Of a DNA stretch of 64,000 nt, positions 1 to 10,592 are shown in pieces. The position numbers and the translations under genes are program-made. Position 1 is the first letter of the stretch. Each line of letters opens with the position of its first letter. The DNA comes from Setophaga petechia (Eukaryota; Chordata; Aves; Passeriformes; Parulidae), in assembly GCA_024362935.1 (NCBI GenBank), contig JANCRA010000010.1, positions 2,118,001 to 2,182,000 of the forward strand, read 5' to 3'. The notes beneath the pieces are model-generated. The model was not told the DNA's origin. It made no database searches and saw only the letters and a list, made by a program, of their open reading frames with translations.

Positions 1-3000
1 AATATTTTTTTGCAAATGATGGGAAATCAGTAGTTACAGTTACTGCTTGCTGTTGACGTTAGGTGACTGTTCGTATGCCCAGAATACCACCTACCTCAGC
101 TAAATGGTATCTTTATGAAATTAACAGAATGCGGTTACAACATGGCTATAAGAAAAAATATTAACATCAAATTTTGGATTATAATTGGAAAACCGACCTT
201 TGGAAAATATGTTACCACTGCAGTCCTGAACTGTACTGTAAAATGACAACTTTAGGAGTGAAATAATGACTGTATTATGCAGTTTAGAAAACGCAGCAAA
301 TACAAATAATTATACTCTTTATGCTTCGCTGGAATTCTAAATTAAAAAAACCTTGAGGCTCTCTTTGGCCTTCCTCTTGTGCAACCATTCATATTATTTT
401 CAGTCTTCCAACTTCTTGGAAGTGTCTGTCAAACATTTTAAAGCACTTTCAGTAAACCAGATTTGTCTGTCATTACACGGGCAATCTCCGTAGGCCATTG
501 TGACAGGTAACGTAAATAAAGATTTTCCTGGAAACATCTCACAGCAAGATTATTTCAGAGCATATATATGTTTCTTTTTTTTTTGTTGTTGTTAAACAGC
601 AGATTTGATTGAAAACCTTGACATCAGATGTCCCAAAATGCATCGCAGCAGAAAATTTTGAGAAGCTTCTACAAGATCCACTTTGATACCTCTCGGTTTC
701 TCTTGGCTCTGTTACTCTTTAGACTACTGCCACTCATACATCTTTGTCAGCATTACCAGCAATTTTCTTTGCTTTTGGTCCATTGTTGTCCTCCCTAGGT
801 CAGTATTTATTAATGTGTGTTGCTGTATGCAAATACAGCTTTATTTGCATTTCTTAACTATCAGGTCATTCTTGTACCATTAAACAGAATGGCATTTTCC
901 AAAAAAACTCTAAGATGCATTGAAAAATGTCATCCTGTTGGTATTTTTTGTTCTGGCTTAATCTCAAATATTCAATATCAGATTTTTTTTTCTGATGTGA
1001 ATGCTCAGATGTAGTTTTGCTTGTCATTATATACATAAAAATTCCTTTTTCTTAGAAACTTTTTTGATTGATAGATCAATAAATAAACTTCTACAGAGAT
1101 AAGTACAACTATATTGCCGTTCTGTTTAACCCAGTTGTACTAAACTCCACCTGATGGAGAATGTAGAACTCAAAGCATTTAGCCATGTCTTTATTTCTAA
1201 GACATTTGCTTCATTCTCAGTATAGAAAAAGGCAGAGAATCAGAAATACTGCATCTTCCTCAGTTTGTCAGTGACTGACAACTGAAAATTAAATCCCAGA
1301 GGACTGAGAGAAGCAAGAGTGTTGGTAAAATATAATTTAAATAATACCAACACCAATATGGAATGTCTAAATGGGGGGATATCCTCCTGGTTGTGTGAAT
1401 GAAGCTGGTAAAACCCTTCCAAAATTTAAGCCAGATACAAGGATTACCCAACTCTAGCAAGAGTTTGTGCTAAAAATAAAACTAAAAGCCTCCACAATTC
1501 TGAGGAGATGAAAAAATAAATTTATTCAAATACCATTTGTGTTTCAACATAATGTCTTAAGACTAGGCTTATTTAATTATAAATTAAATGCAAACTAAAA
1601 ATAATCAGACTAAATGTGTTGCTTTTTGAGCTAAGCATTCTGGATTAGTTTGTTTCCAGTTTTTTGGCTCAGTTTTTCATTTTGCTGGGAAAAAGAAATA
1701 GATCTCATTACATAGTGACTCAAAATTATTCAACTCAGCCCAAAATTTTTGGGGCTGTCCAGAGAAATGAAAAGAATGCAGTATTCACACATCTGTATTT
1801 TAAATACCACTGGTGTAAACTGAAAGTCTGAGTCAAGGCTCACTTGCAGAACAATGAGTGAGAATCTTCTGGACAATCCTACAAGCGTTTTCCCCCTTCT
1901 TTTTGACAGCCATGAAATAAAGAATGGAAATTGGTGCTTCTTGATGCATGGCAGCCGTTCCTGGCCCAAACCTCTGGGGTTTGCTGCACGTAGTGAAGGT
2001 AATCCACTGCAAAAACATCTCCTGTGTCCTAGGAGGAAATGATACAATGACAAAGCTGGTTATTTTTCACACTTTTATGTTCATCATTACTGCTCCATGA
2101 AGAATCCATCCTTCCTCCATCATCCACCCCATCCCCTCAGGGGATGCATTTTGCTGCAAAACCACCTCCACCCTGCTCACCTGCGGGACAACCTCCCTTG
2201 GACTTCCATCTTAGCAGAGCAGCTATTTTTCTCTCCTTCTTTTAATTAAAATCTCCACGTCAGTAGCATGTATTAAATCAAGTTCCATTACAAGCCCAAC
2301 TTTCAAGAGTGCATTTTTTTAAGCAGCTCGTATTTTGTCAAGCCTAATTGCTTTAGTTCTAGGCAATATTAGTTGCAGAACAGCCAGTAATAACCTTTAG
2401 TCCTGGCAAATTTTCTCTCTACCAGAACTCAATCACATAACATAAACAGCTATAAAAGGAGGCTTTTTAAAGCTTTATTCATAATGTGTAGCACATGCAT
2501 GTGGCAATGTATATCAGATCACAACACTGAAGGAAATATGAGATTTATCCATGATGTAAGTTATGCCAACATATAGTAAGTTGAGAGCATTAATTTGAAT
2601 TTACCTACATTAGAAAAGAGAGGGGGAAAATGACATGCTGCTTTATTAGTGCAGGCTTTCCCAATTTAATATTAAAACCCATTTTTTGCTCCATGAGTGT
2701 AGCTGCTCATGGCACCACGCTGATGATGCAGCTCAGTGCAGGAAAAGCACACCAAGCTGTGGACACAGAGGAGCAAGGTGGTCCACAGGAAGAAATGCAC
2801 TCTCAGGATCCGTGGGGAGGAAAAGAGATTTTAGCTTTTGGGTATGGTGGCAAAAAGAAAGCTGTAAGGACTGAAAACTCAGAGTGAAACTCAGGATGGC
2901 TCCCAGAGCAGCACATGCCCAGGGGCTGGGGAGTCCCAGCCTCAGACATACCTGGGAGCATTCCCGAGGTGCACAGGCAATGGAAAAGCCACATGTTGGC

Positions 3001-3600
3001 CATTCTGGCTGGCTGGGTGTCCCACAGCAGTCTGAGTTATTCCCAAAAGCCCACATGTAATTTATGGGGTGTATTTACAAAATGTCTCTGCCTTAAGCCA
3101 CTGAATTTGTTATTCCCCAGAGATGAAGATACAGTCTTCATATGGCAAGCACATTGCAAGGATTTAATACCAATTTAAATAACACTTAATCTGATATATT
3201 TTAAGCCAGTCTGTTAGAGGAATATGCCTTGCAGACAGTTTTCAGCCTGTCTGGTAGTCAGTGAGAAGGAGTTTTCTCAAACCCTCCACCACCACATTAT
3301 CCTCTCCTAAAAGATGGCACAGGAATAGAGGGGGAATTTATTCCATTCTGTTGTTTCACTGCCTTTGGTTTTATTCACATAATGATTTACAAACACAGAG
3401 AGAACAGGAGCCAAATAGTCTGAAATGTTGCAGTGCACAAGGACATTACTTTGAGAGCAGTCAGGTAAATGTGAAGAAAGTTACTGAGACTTTAAAAGAC
3501 AGAAAAGGCTAATAATGAGTTATATTTTGTATTTCCATGTAGTCCAACTCACTGAAGAGCACTATACAATAAAGAATCTGAAAGGTGGTGATGGAACTTT
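1..3600. other. Unique AT-rich DNA, no gene recognised
   Basis: No open frame here exceeds 107 codons, and the frames overlap on both strands without splice structure or any family resemblance. I see a T-run followed by GTT repeats near 575-592 and a 12-bp palindrome (CACATGCATGTG) at 2492-2503. No CR1 tail or LTR terminus is visible. It reads as ordinary intergenic or intronic sequence. Confidence 0.6.
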
Positions 3601-4780
3601 CCTTGTGATTTATAAACTCCCCTAAATCAAAAATGCGCTGTTAATTTCACAAGGACTGGCTGCAGAGGGGCGCCAAAGTGAAAAACTGCAGCGCTGCTTT
3701 GAGTATAAAAAGGCCAAAATCCTCCAGAAACAGAATCTTCTGTAGGACCGTTATGTATTTCACCAATAAGTTTGCATAGTTCAAGCTGAGCTTTTCCAAA
3801 AGGTAATCCAATCCTTTTTCAAAGGATGCATTGCCAAGTGCAATTATTTGCGAGCATTTGAGAAGTTCATAGAAACATTATGCATACAAATTCAATTTGA
3901 GCAGTTTTAGGAAGTCCAAATTCATTAGAGAAGGCTGATCACAACTGAAAAGCAATTTGTGACTCTGTCCAGCCAATTTATGAATGTTTTGCAAACCTTG
4001 AAGTGAAATGTTTTCTGTAGTAGTTACAAGAATTGATCACTACCCGGTGTCTTGAAGTTTGTATAAATACTGTACAATTATTTACATAGAAGAAAAATGT
4101 TATTACATAACTGAAAAAAGTTAACTATCCAGGTTATTTTCAAAGTAAAATATGGGTTTGTCATTTTTGATGCAGAATTTTTCTCCTTGAAACATACTGC
4201 AGTAGATATAAGGGGCGGTGTGTAAAAAATAGGATATGAAGTATTTTCTTTCTGGAAATCTTCCTAAAGATTTGCCATGGAGACAAATTTAACTAAATTT
4301 TTTATCTCTGTTAGGGACTTCATTTCTGTTTGTTATCTGGTATTTTTATTTGTAATTATTTCTGTTTTAGAAAGAAACACTAAATGTCATTTAAAAATGA
4401 ATATACAGCTAAATAAAAACCCCAAATATCCTATTAAAGTATGGTTTTATATTACATAACTATACTCATTTCCTGAAGAAGAATGTCAGTAGATTTAGGA
4501 TTTGTCTGCATACCAGATAACAGAACCCCACAGAGTTCAAAACTGTACAAAAAGAGGTCACTTTATTTGTGTTATTTACATTGCACACTGCTTTAACCTG
4601 CAATTACAGAAAAGTTTTCTTTAGCAGAGACCACAGTAAGCGGAAACCACACTGAGCTGTGCCAAGAAAACTGCCGCCTGCTCCAGTTAATTACTAAACG
4701 TGTTTCTCCAGTGCAATTTTATCTTTAAGGCCAATTTTCAAATTAGCAACTTGGTCTTATCCTGATACATCGCCCTCGTT
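3600..4780. other. Unique AT-rich DNA with enhancer-like texture
   Basis: Two stretches (about 3650-4060 and 4500-4780) are free of simple repeats and transposon pieces. They carry many short transcription-factor-like words: ATGCATA near 3880, TTATTTGCG near 3845 and GTTAATTAC near 4686. This texture is typical of conserved noncoding elements, but conservation is not visible from one sequence, so the call is inference only. No coding frame is supported. Confidence 0.2.
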
Positions 4781-5344
4781 ATCAGGCCAGGACAGGCCCT
4801 GCTGCTGAAAGACAGGGCCACCACAAGGGAGGTGAGAGCAGGAGCTCTGTCATTTCTGGCTGTCCTAGAGCACTGTCCTGACTCTGCAGGTCCCTCCCCA
4901 CAAAGCCCAGCAGAGCCCAGTGACCCCAGCTGGGCACCAGGAGCACAGGCAGAGCAGGGCACTGCAGCTCTGCTGCTGCCGGGGGGCTGGTGTTGGCTTG
5001 GACACAAACACCAGAATTTTCAGGTGTATTTTACATTTCTCAGTGAATGCTGAGGGGATAGCTTCAGTCTCTCTGTTGACATTGGCTAAATTATTCCCAC
5101 TCTTATGTGGTGTTAATAATTCCAAGGTTTAGAGCAGCAAGATGCCTGAAAGAAGAAACTGAAGAAGCTGCAAATAAAGATAGACCTGGAAATAAAGAAA
5201 AATGTACTAGCAGACACTGAGAATGTTCCAGTAGTGTAAAACTAGAACTCAGGTGTAGGCTTGGATGTTAAAAAGCCCCAGAATACAGAAATGCTTGGAT
5301 TTGGGCAGATCCTGTGATCCTGTTTTCTTATTTTCCCCTATAAA
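4781..5344. other. Unique DNA, GC-richer patch then AT-rich flank
   Basis: About 4830-5000 is GC-richer and open in several frames on both strands, which reflects composition rather than coding. The remainder is AT-rich and runs up to the presumed LTR edge at 5345. Nothing recognisable is present. Confidence 0.5.
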
Positions 5345-6882
5345 TGTGTCGCAGTGCCTGTCCGAGTGTGTGCTCGGAGCCACCCTGGCTTGCTCTGGCA
5401 CAGCGAGCAGTGAGGGGCACTGTGCAGCGAGGGGCACTCTGCAGCAAGGGGCACTCTGCAGCAAGGGGCACTGTGCAGCTGAGGGGCACTGTGCAGTGAA
5501 GGGCACTGTGCAGCTGAGGGGCACTCTGCAGCGAGGGGCACTGTGCAATGAGGGGCACTGTGCAGTGAGGGGCACTGTGCAGCGAGGGGTGTTCTGCAGC
5601 GAGGGGCACTGTGCAGTGAGGGACACTGTGCAGCGAGGGGCACTCTGCAGTGAGGGACGCTCTGCAATGAGGGGCACTGTGCAGTGAGGGGTGTTCTGCA
5701 GCAAGGGGCACTGTGCAGTGAGGGGCACTGTGCAGTGAGGGGCACTCTGCAGCAAGGGGCACTGTGCAGTGAAGGGCACTGTGCAGTGAGGGGCACTGTG
5801 CAGCGAGGGGCACTGTGCAGTGAAGGGCACTGTGCAGCTGAGGGGCACTCTGCAGCGAGGGGCACTGTGCAATGAGGGGCACTGTGCAGTGAGGGGCACT
5901 GTGCAGCGAGGGGTGTTCTGCAGCGAGGGGCACTGTGCAGCGAGGGGCACTGTGCAGTGAAGGGCACTCTGCAGTGAGGGACGCTCTGCAATGAGGGGCA
6001 CTGTGCAGTGAGGGGCACTGTGCAGTGAGGGGCACTCTGCAGTGAGGGGCACTCTGCAGTGAGGGACACTGTGCAGCGAGGGGCACTGTGCAGTGAGGGG
6101 CACTGTGCAGTGAGGGGCACTGTGCAGTGAGGGACACTGTGCAGCGAGGGGCACTGTGCAGTGAGGGGCACTCTGCAGTGAGGGACACTGTGCAGCGAGG
6201 GGCACTGTGCAGTGAGGGGCACTGTGCAGTGAGGGGCACTCTGCAGTGACGGGCACTCTGCAGTGACGGGCACTCTGCAGTGAGGGACACTCTGCAGCTG
6301 AGGCTTTCACCTTTGGGACGGGACGGCAGTACGGCGTGGGGAGAAGGAGGAGAGTTGGACTCCACCTGGGGGCAAAGCCCAGGTTTATTCCAGAGCTCAC
6401 AGCAGGCCCCAAAGCCAGGGAATGCAGGCAACTGAAAACCACAATCTGGGGGGCACAGGGTGTTAAAAAGGGGAGGGTACACCAGGGAGGGGTTTTCCCA
6501 CCTGCCCACGGAGACACAGGAGGCCATGGAGACCAGGGAAACAGGCAGGTAGGGGCACCAATAAGGGCCACCTGAGGGAGGGGCCCCGGTGCCTGAACCT
6601 ATCACTCGACGCCCGTGGTAGAAGTTTCTAGAGGGAGGGGATGGGCCGTCGAGTCAAGCACAGGACAACGGGGCGGGGTTCAGGGACGGATTCGGTTTTG
6701 GGGAGCAGGAGAAGGGGGCAGGGACATGGACATTAACAGGGAGGGAGGAGACAGCAGGGGCAGAACCGTTATAACGGGGGAACTGGGATAAACCAAAGTT
6801 GGTGTTGTGAATACAGCACAATATGAATACAGTGTGTGAGTGCAGGTTCAAATCCCCTCAACTGCTCACAGAATTCACAACA
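5345..6882 (-). mobile_element. Solo LTR of an endogenous retrovirus, U5 expanded by a minisatellite
   Basis: On the minus strand the element begins TGTTGTGAATTC (from 6882). It continues through a U3-like region with a TATA-like TTTTTAA (6463-6469) and an AATAAA polyadenylation signal (6384-6389), an arrangement typical of an avian retroviral LTR. Sequence 3' of the signal should be R/U5. About 85 bases further on it enters a 17-bp tandem repeat (5409-6297) and leaves it into a 64-bp unique tail ending GCGACACA (5345). If both ends belong to one LTR it is about 1.54 kb, of which some 890 bp is repeat. A simpler LTR covering only 6299-6882 also begins TG and ends CA, with the array as flanking DNA. 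Five-base flanks at 5340-5344 and 6883-6887 agree at only 3 of 5 positions, so the outer edges are approximate. No internal retroviral genes remain. The family was recognised by eye only. Confidence 0.65.
5409..6297. repeat. 17-bp minisatellite, about 52 units
   Basis: The unit on the plus strand is GAGGGGCACTGTGCAGT, repeated head to tail with point variants (GCAGC, GCAAT, CTCTGCAG, GGTGTTCTG) and occasional 18-bp units containing GCAGCTGAGG. Each unit contains CACTG-TG-CAGTG, a 5-bp stem with a 2-base loop. Units with TCTGCAG instead of TGTGCAG carry a PstI-type palindrome. Partial units at both edges (CAGCGAGCAGTGAGG on the left, TCTGCAGCTGAGG on the right) suggest that the array grew from sequence already at this site. 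Minus-strand reading frames of 440, 425 and 311 codons that cross it are consequences of the repeat, not genes. Confidence 0.97.
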
Positions 6883-8789
6883 ATACTGGGTTGGATCCAT
6901 GGGATGAGATTAGACACAATTGCTACAACAAAACCCTATGTTACTCTATTTTAAAAACTGAAGTTTAATTTTAATTTTATTTTCCAAAATTGACAAATTA
7001 CTGCTATGGACTAATTCACCAACCTCTTTGCGATTCCAGATCTCAGCCGACTTTCAATGCACCTGGCCACTGCTATGGAAATACAGAAATAAATAGCAGA
7101 AGCAGTGGGAAAACCTGTCCTGATGGAAGAAAAATGTGACATCCAGAAGCCAATGCAGCTAGAAGACACAATTGCAATAACTACAAGTGGAATGGTTCTG
7201 TAAGTAGGTATCATCTGGGAAACAAATTAGCAGAACTTGAAAACAGCTGGAATGGATATCAACATAAAGCTCAACAATGCATTCAAAAACCAAACAATAT
7301 TCCAGCAGAAATATAATGGAAATTAAAGACTGGAAGCAACACTGTAGCATTCAATCATGAAGGCATCAATTCAGTTAATATCTAGGATTTGTTGTTTTTA
7401 TTCTATTGTCAGTATCAGTTTGCTATCTATATTTTGTCTAATAAAATGATATATGAAATCAGTGGACGCATTTGTACTGAAGCATGAAAGAATGAGAAAA
7501 AGAAAGATCTTGATTAAAATAATTTACTATTTCTAAATATTGAATCTGCTAAGTCTGCATGTGTCCTTGTAGCAATAATAAGCATTGCTGTCATTTTAGC
7601 AATAATAAATTCCTAAATAATGTATCACTAAATAAGTACAGTTCTTACAGGGCCTGGTCCAAAGTTCATTTGCATCCTATTAATAATAGGGAATAATAAA
7701 TAGGGGGGAAAACCCCAAACAACTTTCTTTCCAGAATGAACTCTGCTTACTGGAAAGACATTCAGTTGAAATGTGAAAAACAGGCCACACGTTGACATAC
7801 AAAAAATGCAGAATATGGCATTGTTCTCAGCCAGATGTTTTAAATATACAAGAAAATAGCCAGTTTGGGGTTAATTTAAATGTCTTCTTACATTGATCCA
7901 TATTTTTCATAATGCATAATACAACATATTGTCATAGTATATAAACATTCATATATTTCTGCAGTTGGGACACGAGGATTTTAGCACCAATTGCATTACC
8001 AAGGCACTATTTTAAATTTATTAACCATTTTGAAAAGGCAGAAAATCCCCTTGCATCACCACCCCTTCCCAGACACATTTCTCAGCAAGTGTTTTACCTT
8101 TTCCTCCCTTTCCCTGCCCATTTCCCCACCTCAGGGGATGGACTCAGAGTCTGAAGGATGTCAAGTGTTCCTCATTCAGGACCTGACAAAGCCATCGTAC
8201 AGACAGACCTCCACTCTCATTTCCCTTGCTCTTTTCTTTAGTTTTGGAGGCAGGATTTATCTCAAAGCCATGTTTGAGCACACTGAGATGTTGCTTCATA
8301 CTGCCCCTGCTGTGAAATGTCCCTGCTTTTCTCCATGGTCTCAAAATGGAACTTCTCATGGATCTACAGAAGGTGCTTCTCTTGAGAAGGCAGCAATCCC
8401 CCCAGCTCAGAGCACTGCATGCTGAGCAGGAGCTGAGAGCTCAGGAGGATTGGGAACTCACAGCAATGCCATGAGGAATCCCCACCTGCAGAGCAGGGGG
8501 AGGCCACGAGGCCAGGACTGCTCAGCACAGCCACCTCCTCTTGCCAGAGTGGATTTTCCACCTGGGAGCACCTTCCAGGAATCTCCCCACTCTGTCATCT
8601 CAGTGACTCTGAGCTTTAAAAAAACTTAACTCTGCAATGAAACAAAGGATCTATTTTTATTATAAAAAACAATAGGAACAATTCTTTTCCTTTGGGAAAC
8701 AGAAAATCTCTGCTATATTTTCATTCAGACTGTATAACCATCTCTTCTTTCCATCCTAATTATTATTGTGTAGTCAAAATGAACCATTT
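6883..8789. other. Unique AT-rich DNA, no gene recognised
   Basis: The stretch is AT-rich, with a short imperfect direct repeat (TAGCAATAATAA) near 7569 and 7598. A frame of 144 codons at 7991-8425 on the plus strand resembles no family I know and has overlapping competitors on the other strand. No CR1 or LTR ends are visible. Confidence 0.55.
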
Positions 8790-8837
8790 CACAGAATCAT
8801 AGAATGATTTGGGTTGGAAAGACCTTAAAGACCATGC
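8790..8837 (-). mobile_element. CR1 LINE 3' terminus, short fragment
   Basis: The sequence begins CACAGAATCATAGAATGATT and continues with GGGTTGGAAAGACC, the reverse complement of the avian CR1 3' end. Only about 48 bases are recognisable before the sequence becomes unique, as expected of a severely 5'-truncated copy or an old remnant. No coding part is retained. Confidence 0.85.
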
Positions 8838-10480
8838 TGTTTCTGGTAATTCCTACCACTGATGTTTGTGCTCCTTGAAGCAACTTTCCCTCCTGCATCA
8901 CGGAAGATGCATGACCGTGGTTTGGACCTAAACCCCAACATTTTCCCAAAATTTGGCTTTGTCTCAGAGCTTTTCAGTGTTTCCTTTACCACAGCTTGGC
9001 ATTTTCATCAGTTGTTTTGTCCATCACTACTGAATTGGTCCTACAATTTGAAATTAGTCACTTGCTCTTTAGAGCATGCCACAATTGCAAGTAATTCAGC
9101 ATTAAATCAGAGGTTAGTTATTCTTTGCAGCCCTGTTAGGGAGCTGAGATGTTTGTGACAGAGCTCACAAAGAATGACCCATCTTCTGGATCCAGAAGGG
9201 AAACACTTTCAGTTGAAACACTGAAATTTTGGCCAAGCGGGAAGCAAGGCCACTCTTTGTTTCTCAATATTATCCTAACACTAAATTAAGCTCATAGAGC
9301 TAAGACTACGGCCCCACACTTGCAACAAGGAGCTCTTTCAGTTGTCCTAAGGCTTTTCCAGCAATTGATATCAAATAACTTGTCTCCAAATAGTCAAAGT
9401 TCTTTGTCTAAACTACTGTTTACTTACCAGAGCTTTTCTGCAGGTCCGATTGCATCAGGCACAGAAAGCACCCAGCTCATGTTCTGAGAGGGAAAGCACA
9501 TGTCCTGCAGTCTGCTCTAACCACAGGAGCTCTCATTTGAGCTGTGTTTACTCCAGCTGTGTAACTTCTGGGGAGTGCAAAGATGCAAACCAGAGGATGT
9601 GCTGGGCAAGGAGCTGATGGAAATGACGACTGTGTAATCTTGGAATTGTTCATGGCTGAAAGTATCTGTGTGTCAAATCTCTGGGCATCATGTTCTTTAG
9701 CAAGAAATAGATGTCTGAGAGAAAAGATTTGTGGCTGAATTAGGATAGTAAAAATCAGCCCACTATTCTGCACTTGGCCTCCCTGGGTTGTAGGTGCCAG
9801 AGTACAGGGTCCAATATCTCTACAGAAAATCTTTTACTTCTGATGCTGCTTTATTTTGGTTTCACATGACAGACACTACTAATTCAGTGAAGGCGTGACC
9901 CTCAGACCCTGTTTCTTCTCCCCAGGGGAGCTCCAATCAGTCAGATTCTTCTCTGCCTTCCTTGCTACCAGTGTATTTCCACTGCTTTCCCTAATTTTTT
10001 TCTGCTAATTCCCATTTCCTTCATAATCACAGGCTTTTATGTGACTTGCTGGCCAAGCGATTTTCAGGGGAACTATAATTGCCACAGGTCTTAAACATTA
10101 ACCCTGCCAGGTGTCAGTACTGGGACTGCTTGTGCATTTGATTAATGACACCAGAGCAAAAAAATTGGTTTTTAATTGACTGTCGTGTTTTTCTTCTTGT
10201 CCAAGTGCTCCTGAAAGAGTCAGATGATCTGGAACAAAGGTTCCTTGGGAGAAAACACCTGAGATGGCATGCTGAAATATAAGAAATATGAGCTAAAATA
10301 ATGAAAAGTAGAAGGTCTCAGAAGCCCAAGATGCATTGACCATTTTACATGTGCAGAAATCTCAGCAAGTCTGAACTGTTCCCAGCCTTGCTGCCTGGGT
10401 GGATGTTACACCTCTGGGACCAAAATCACTGAATGTAATCTCTCTCCAGAAATAAATGTGCACAGAAATGAAAGAATAGA
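8838..10480. other. Unique DNA with one weak candidate exon
   Basis: No transposon ends or long frames are present. The only structured item is the splice-site-bounded segment at 9428-9483 on the minus strand, listed separately. The rest shows nothing I can name. Confidence 0.5.
9428..9483 (-). other. Candidate 56-nt exon, unknown gene
   Basis: On the minus strand a pyrimidine-rich tract ending CTTTCCCTCTCAG precedes 56 bases open in the first frame, reading NMSWVLSVPDAIGPAEKL. They are followed by the strong donor GTAAGTAAAC. Both splice signals are good by consensus. Pseudo-exons of this quality are common in vertebrate introns, however, and I recognise neither the peptide nor any neighbouring exon. 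It could be a real exon, a noncoding-RNA exon or chance. Confidence 0.15.
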
Positions 10481-10592
10481 AACACAGAATTGCAGAATCA
10501 TAGAATAGTTTGGGTTGGAAGGGACATTTTAAAGACCATCTAGTCTGACTCTCCTTGCAATGAGCAGGGATATCTTCAGCCAGACCAGGTCA
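10481..10592 (-). mobile_element. CR1 LINE 3' terminus, short fragment
   Basis: CACAGAATTGCAGAATCATAG at the start, then GTTTGGGTTGGAAGGGACA and a CCAGACCAGGTCAC-like end, match the reverse complement of the last 110 or so bases of avian CR1. The copy keeps only the 3' end and carries small changes (for example an inserted TTT in the GGGACATTTTAAAG portion), so it is not recent. Confidence 0.88.

Noticed and set aside
5249..6605. Long minus-strand open frames (440, 425, 311 codons)
   Set aside because: They come from a 17-bp repeat lacking stops in every minus frame, and from LTR sequence. Three overlapping frames cannot all be genes and none has a non-repetitive domain.
6845..6860. tRNA B-box-like GGTTCAAATCC
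   Set aside because: The flanks do not form a T-arm stem and no A-box or cloverleaf can be drawn. It is LTR sequence.
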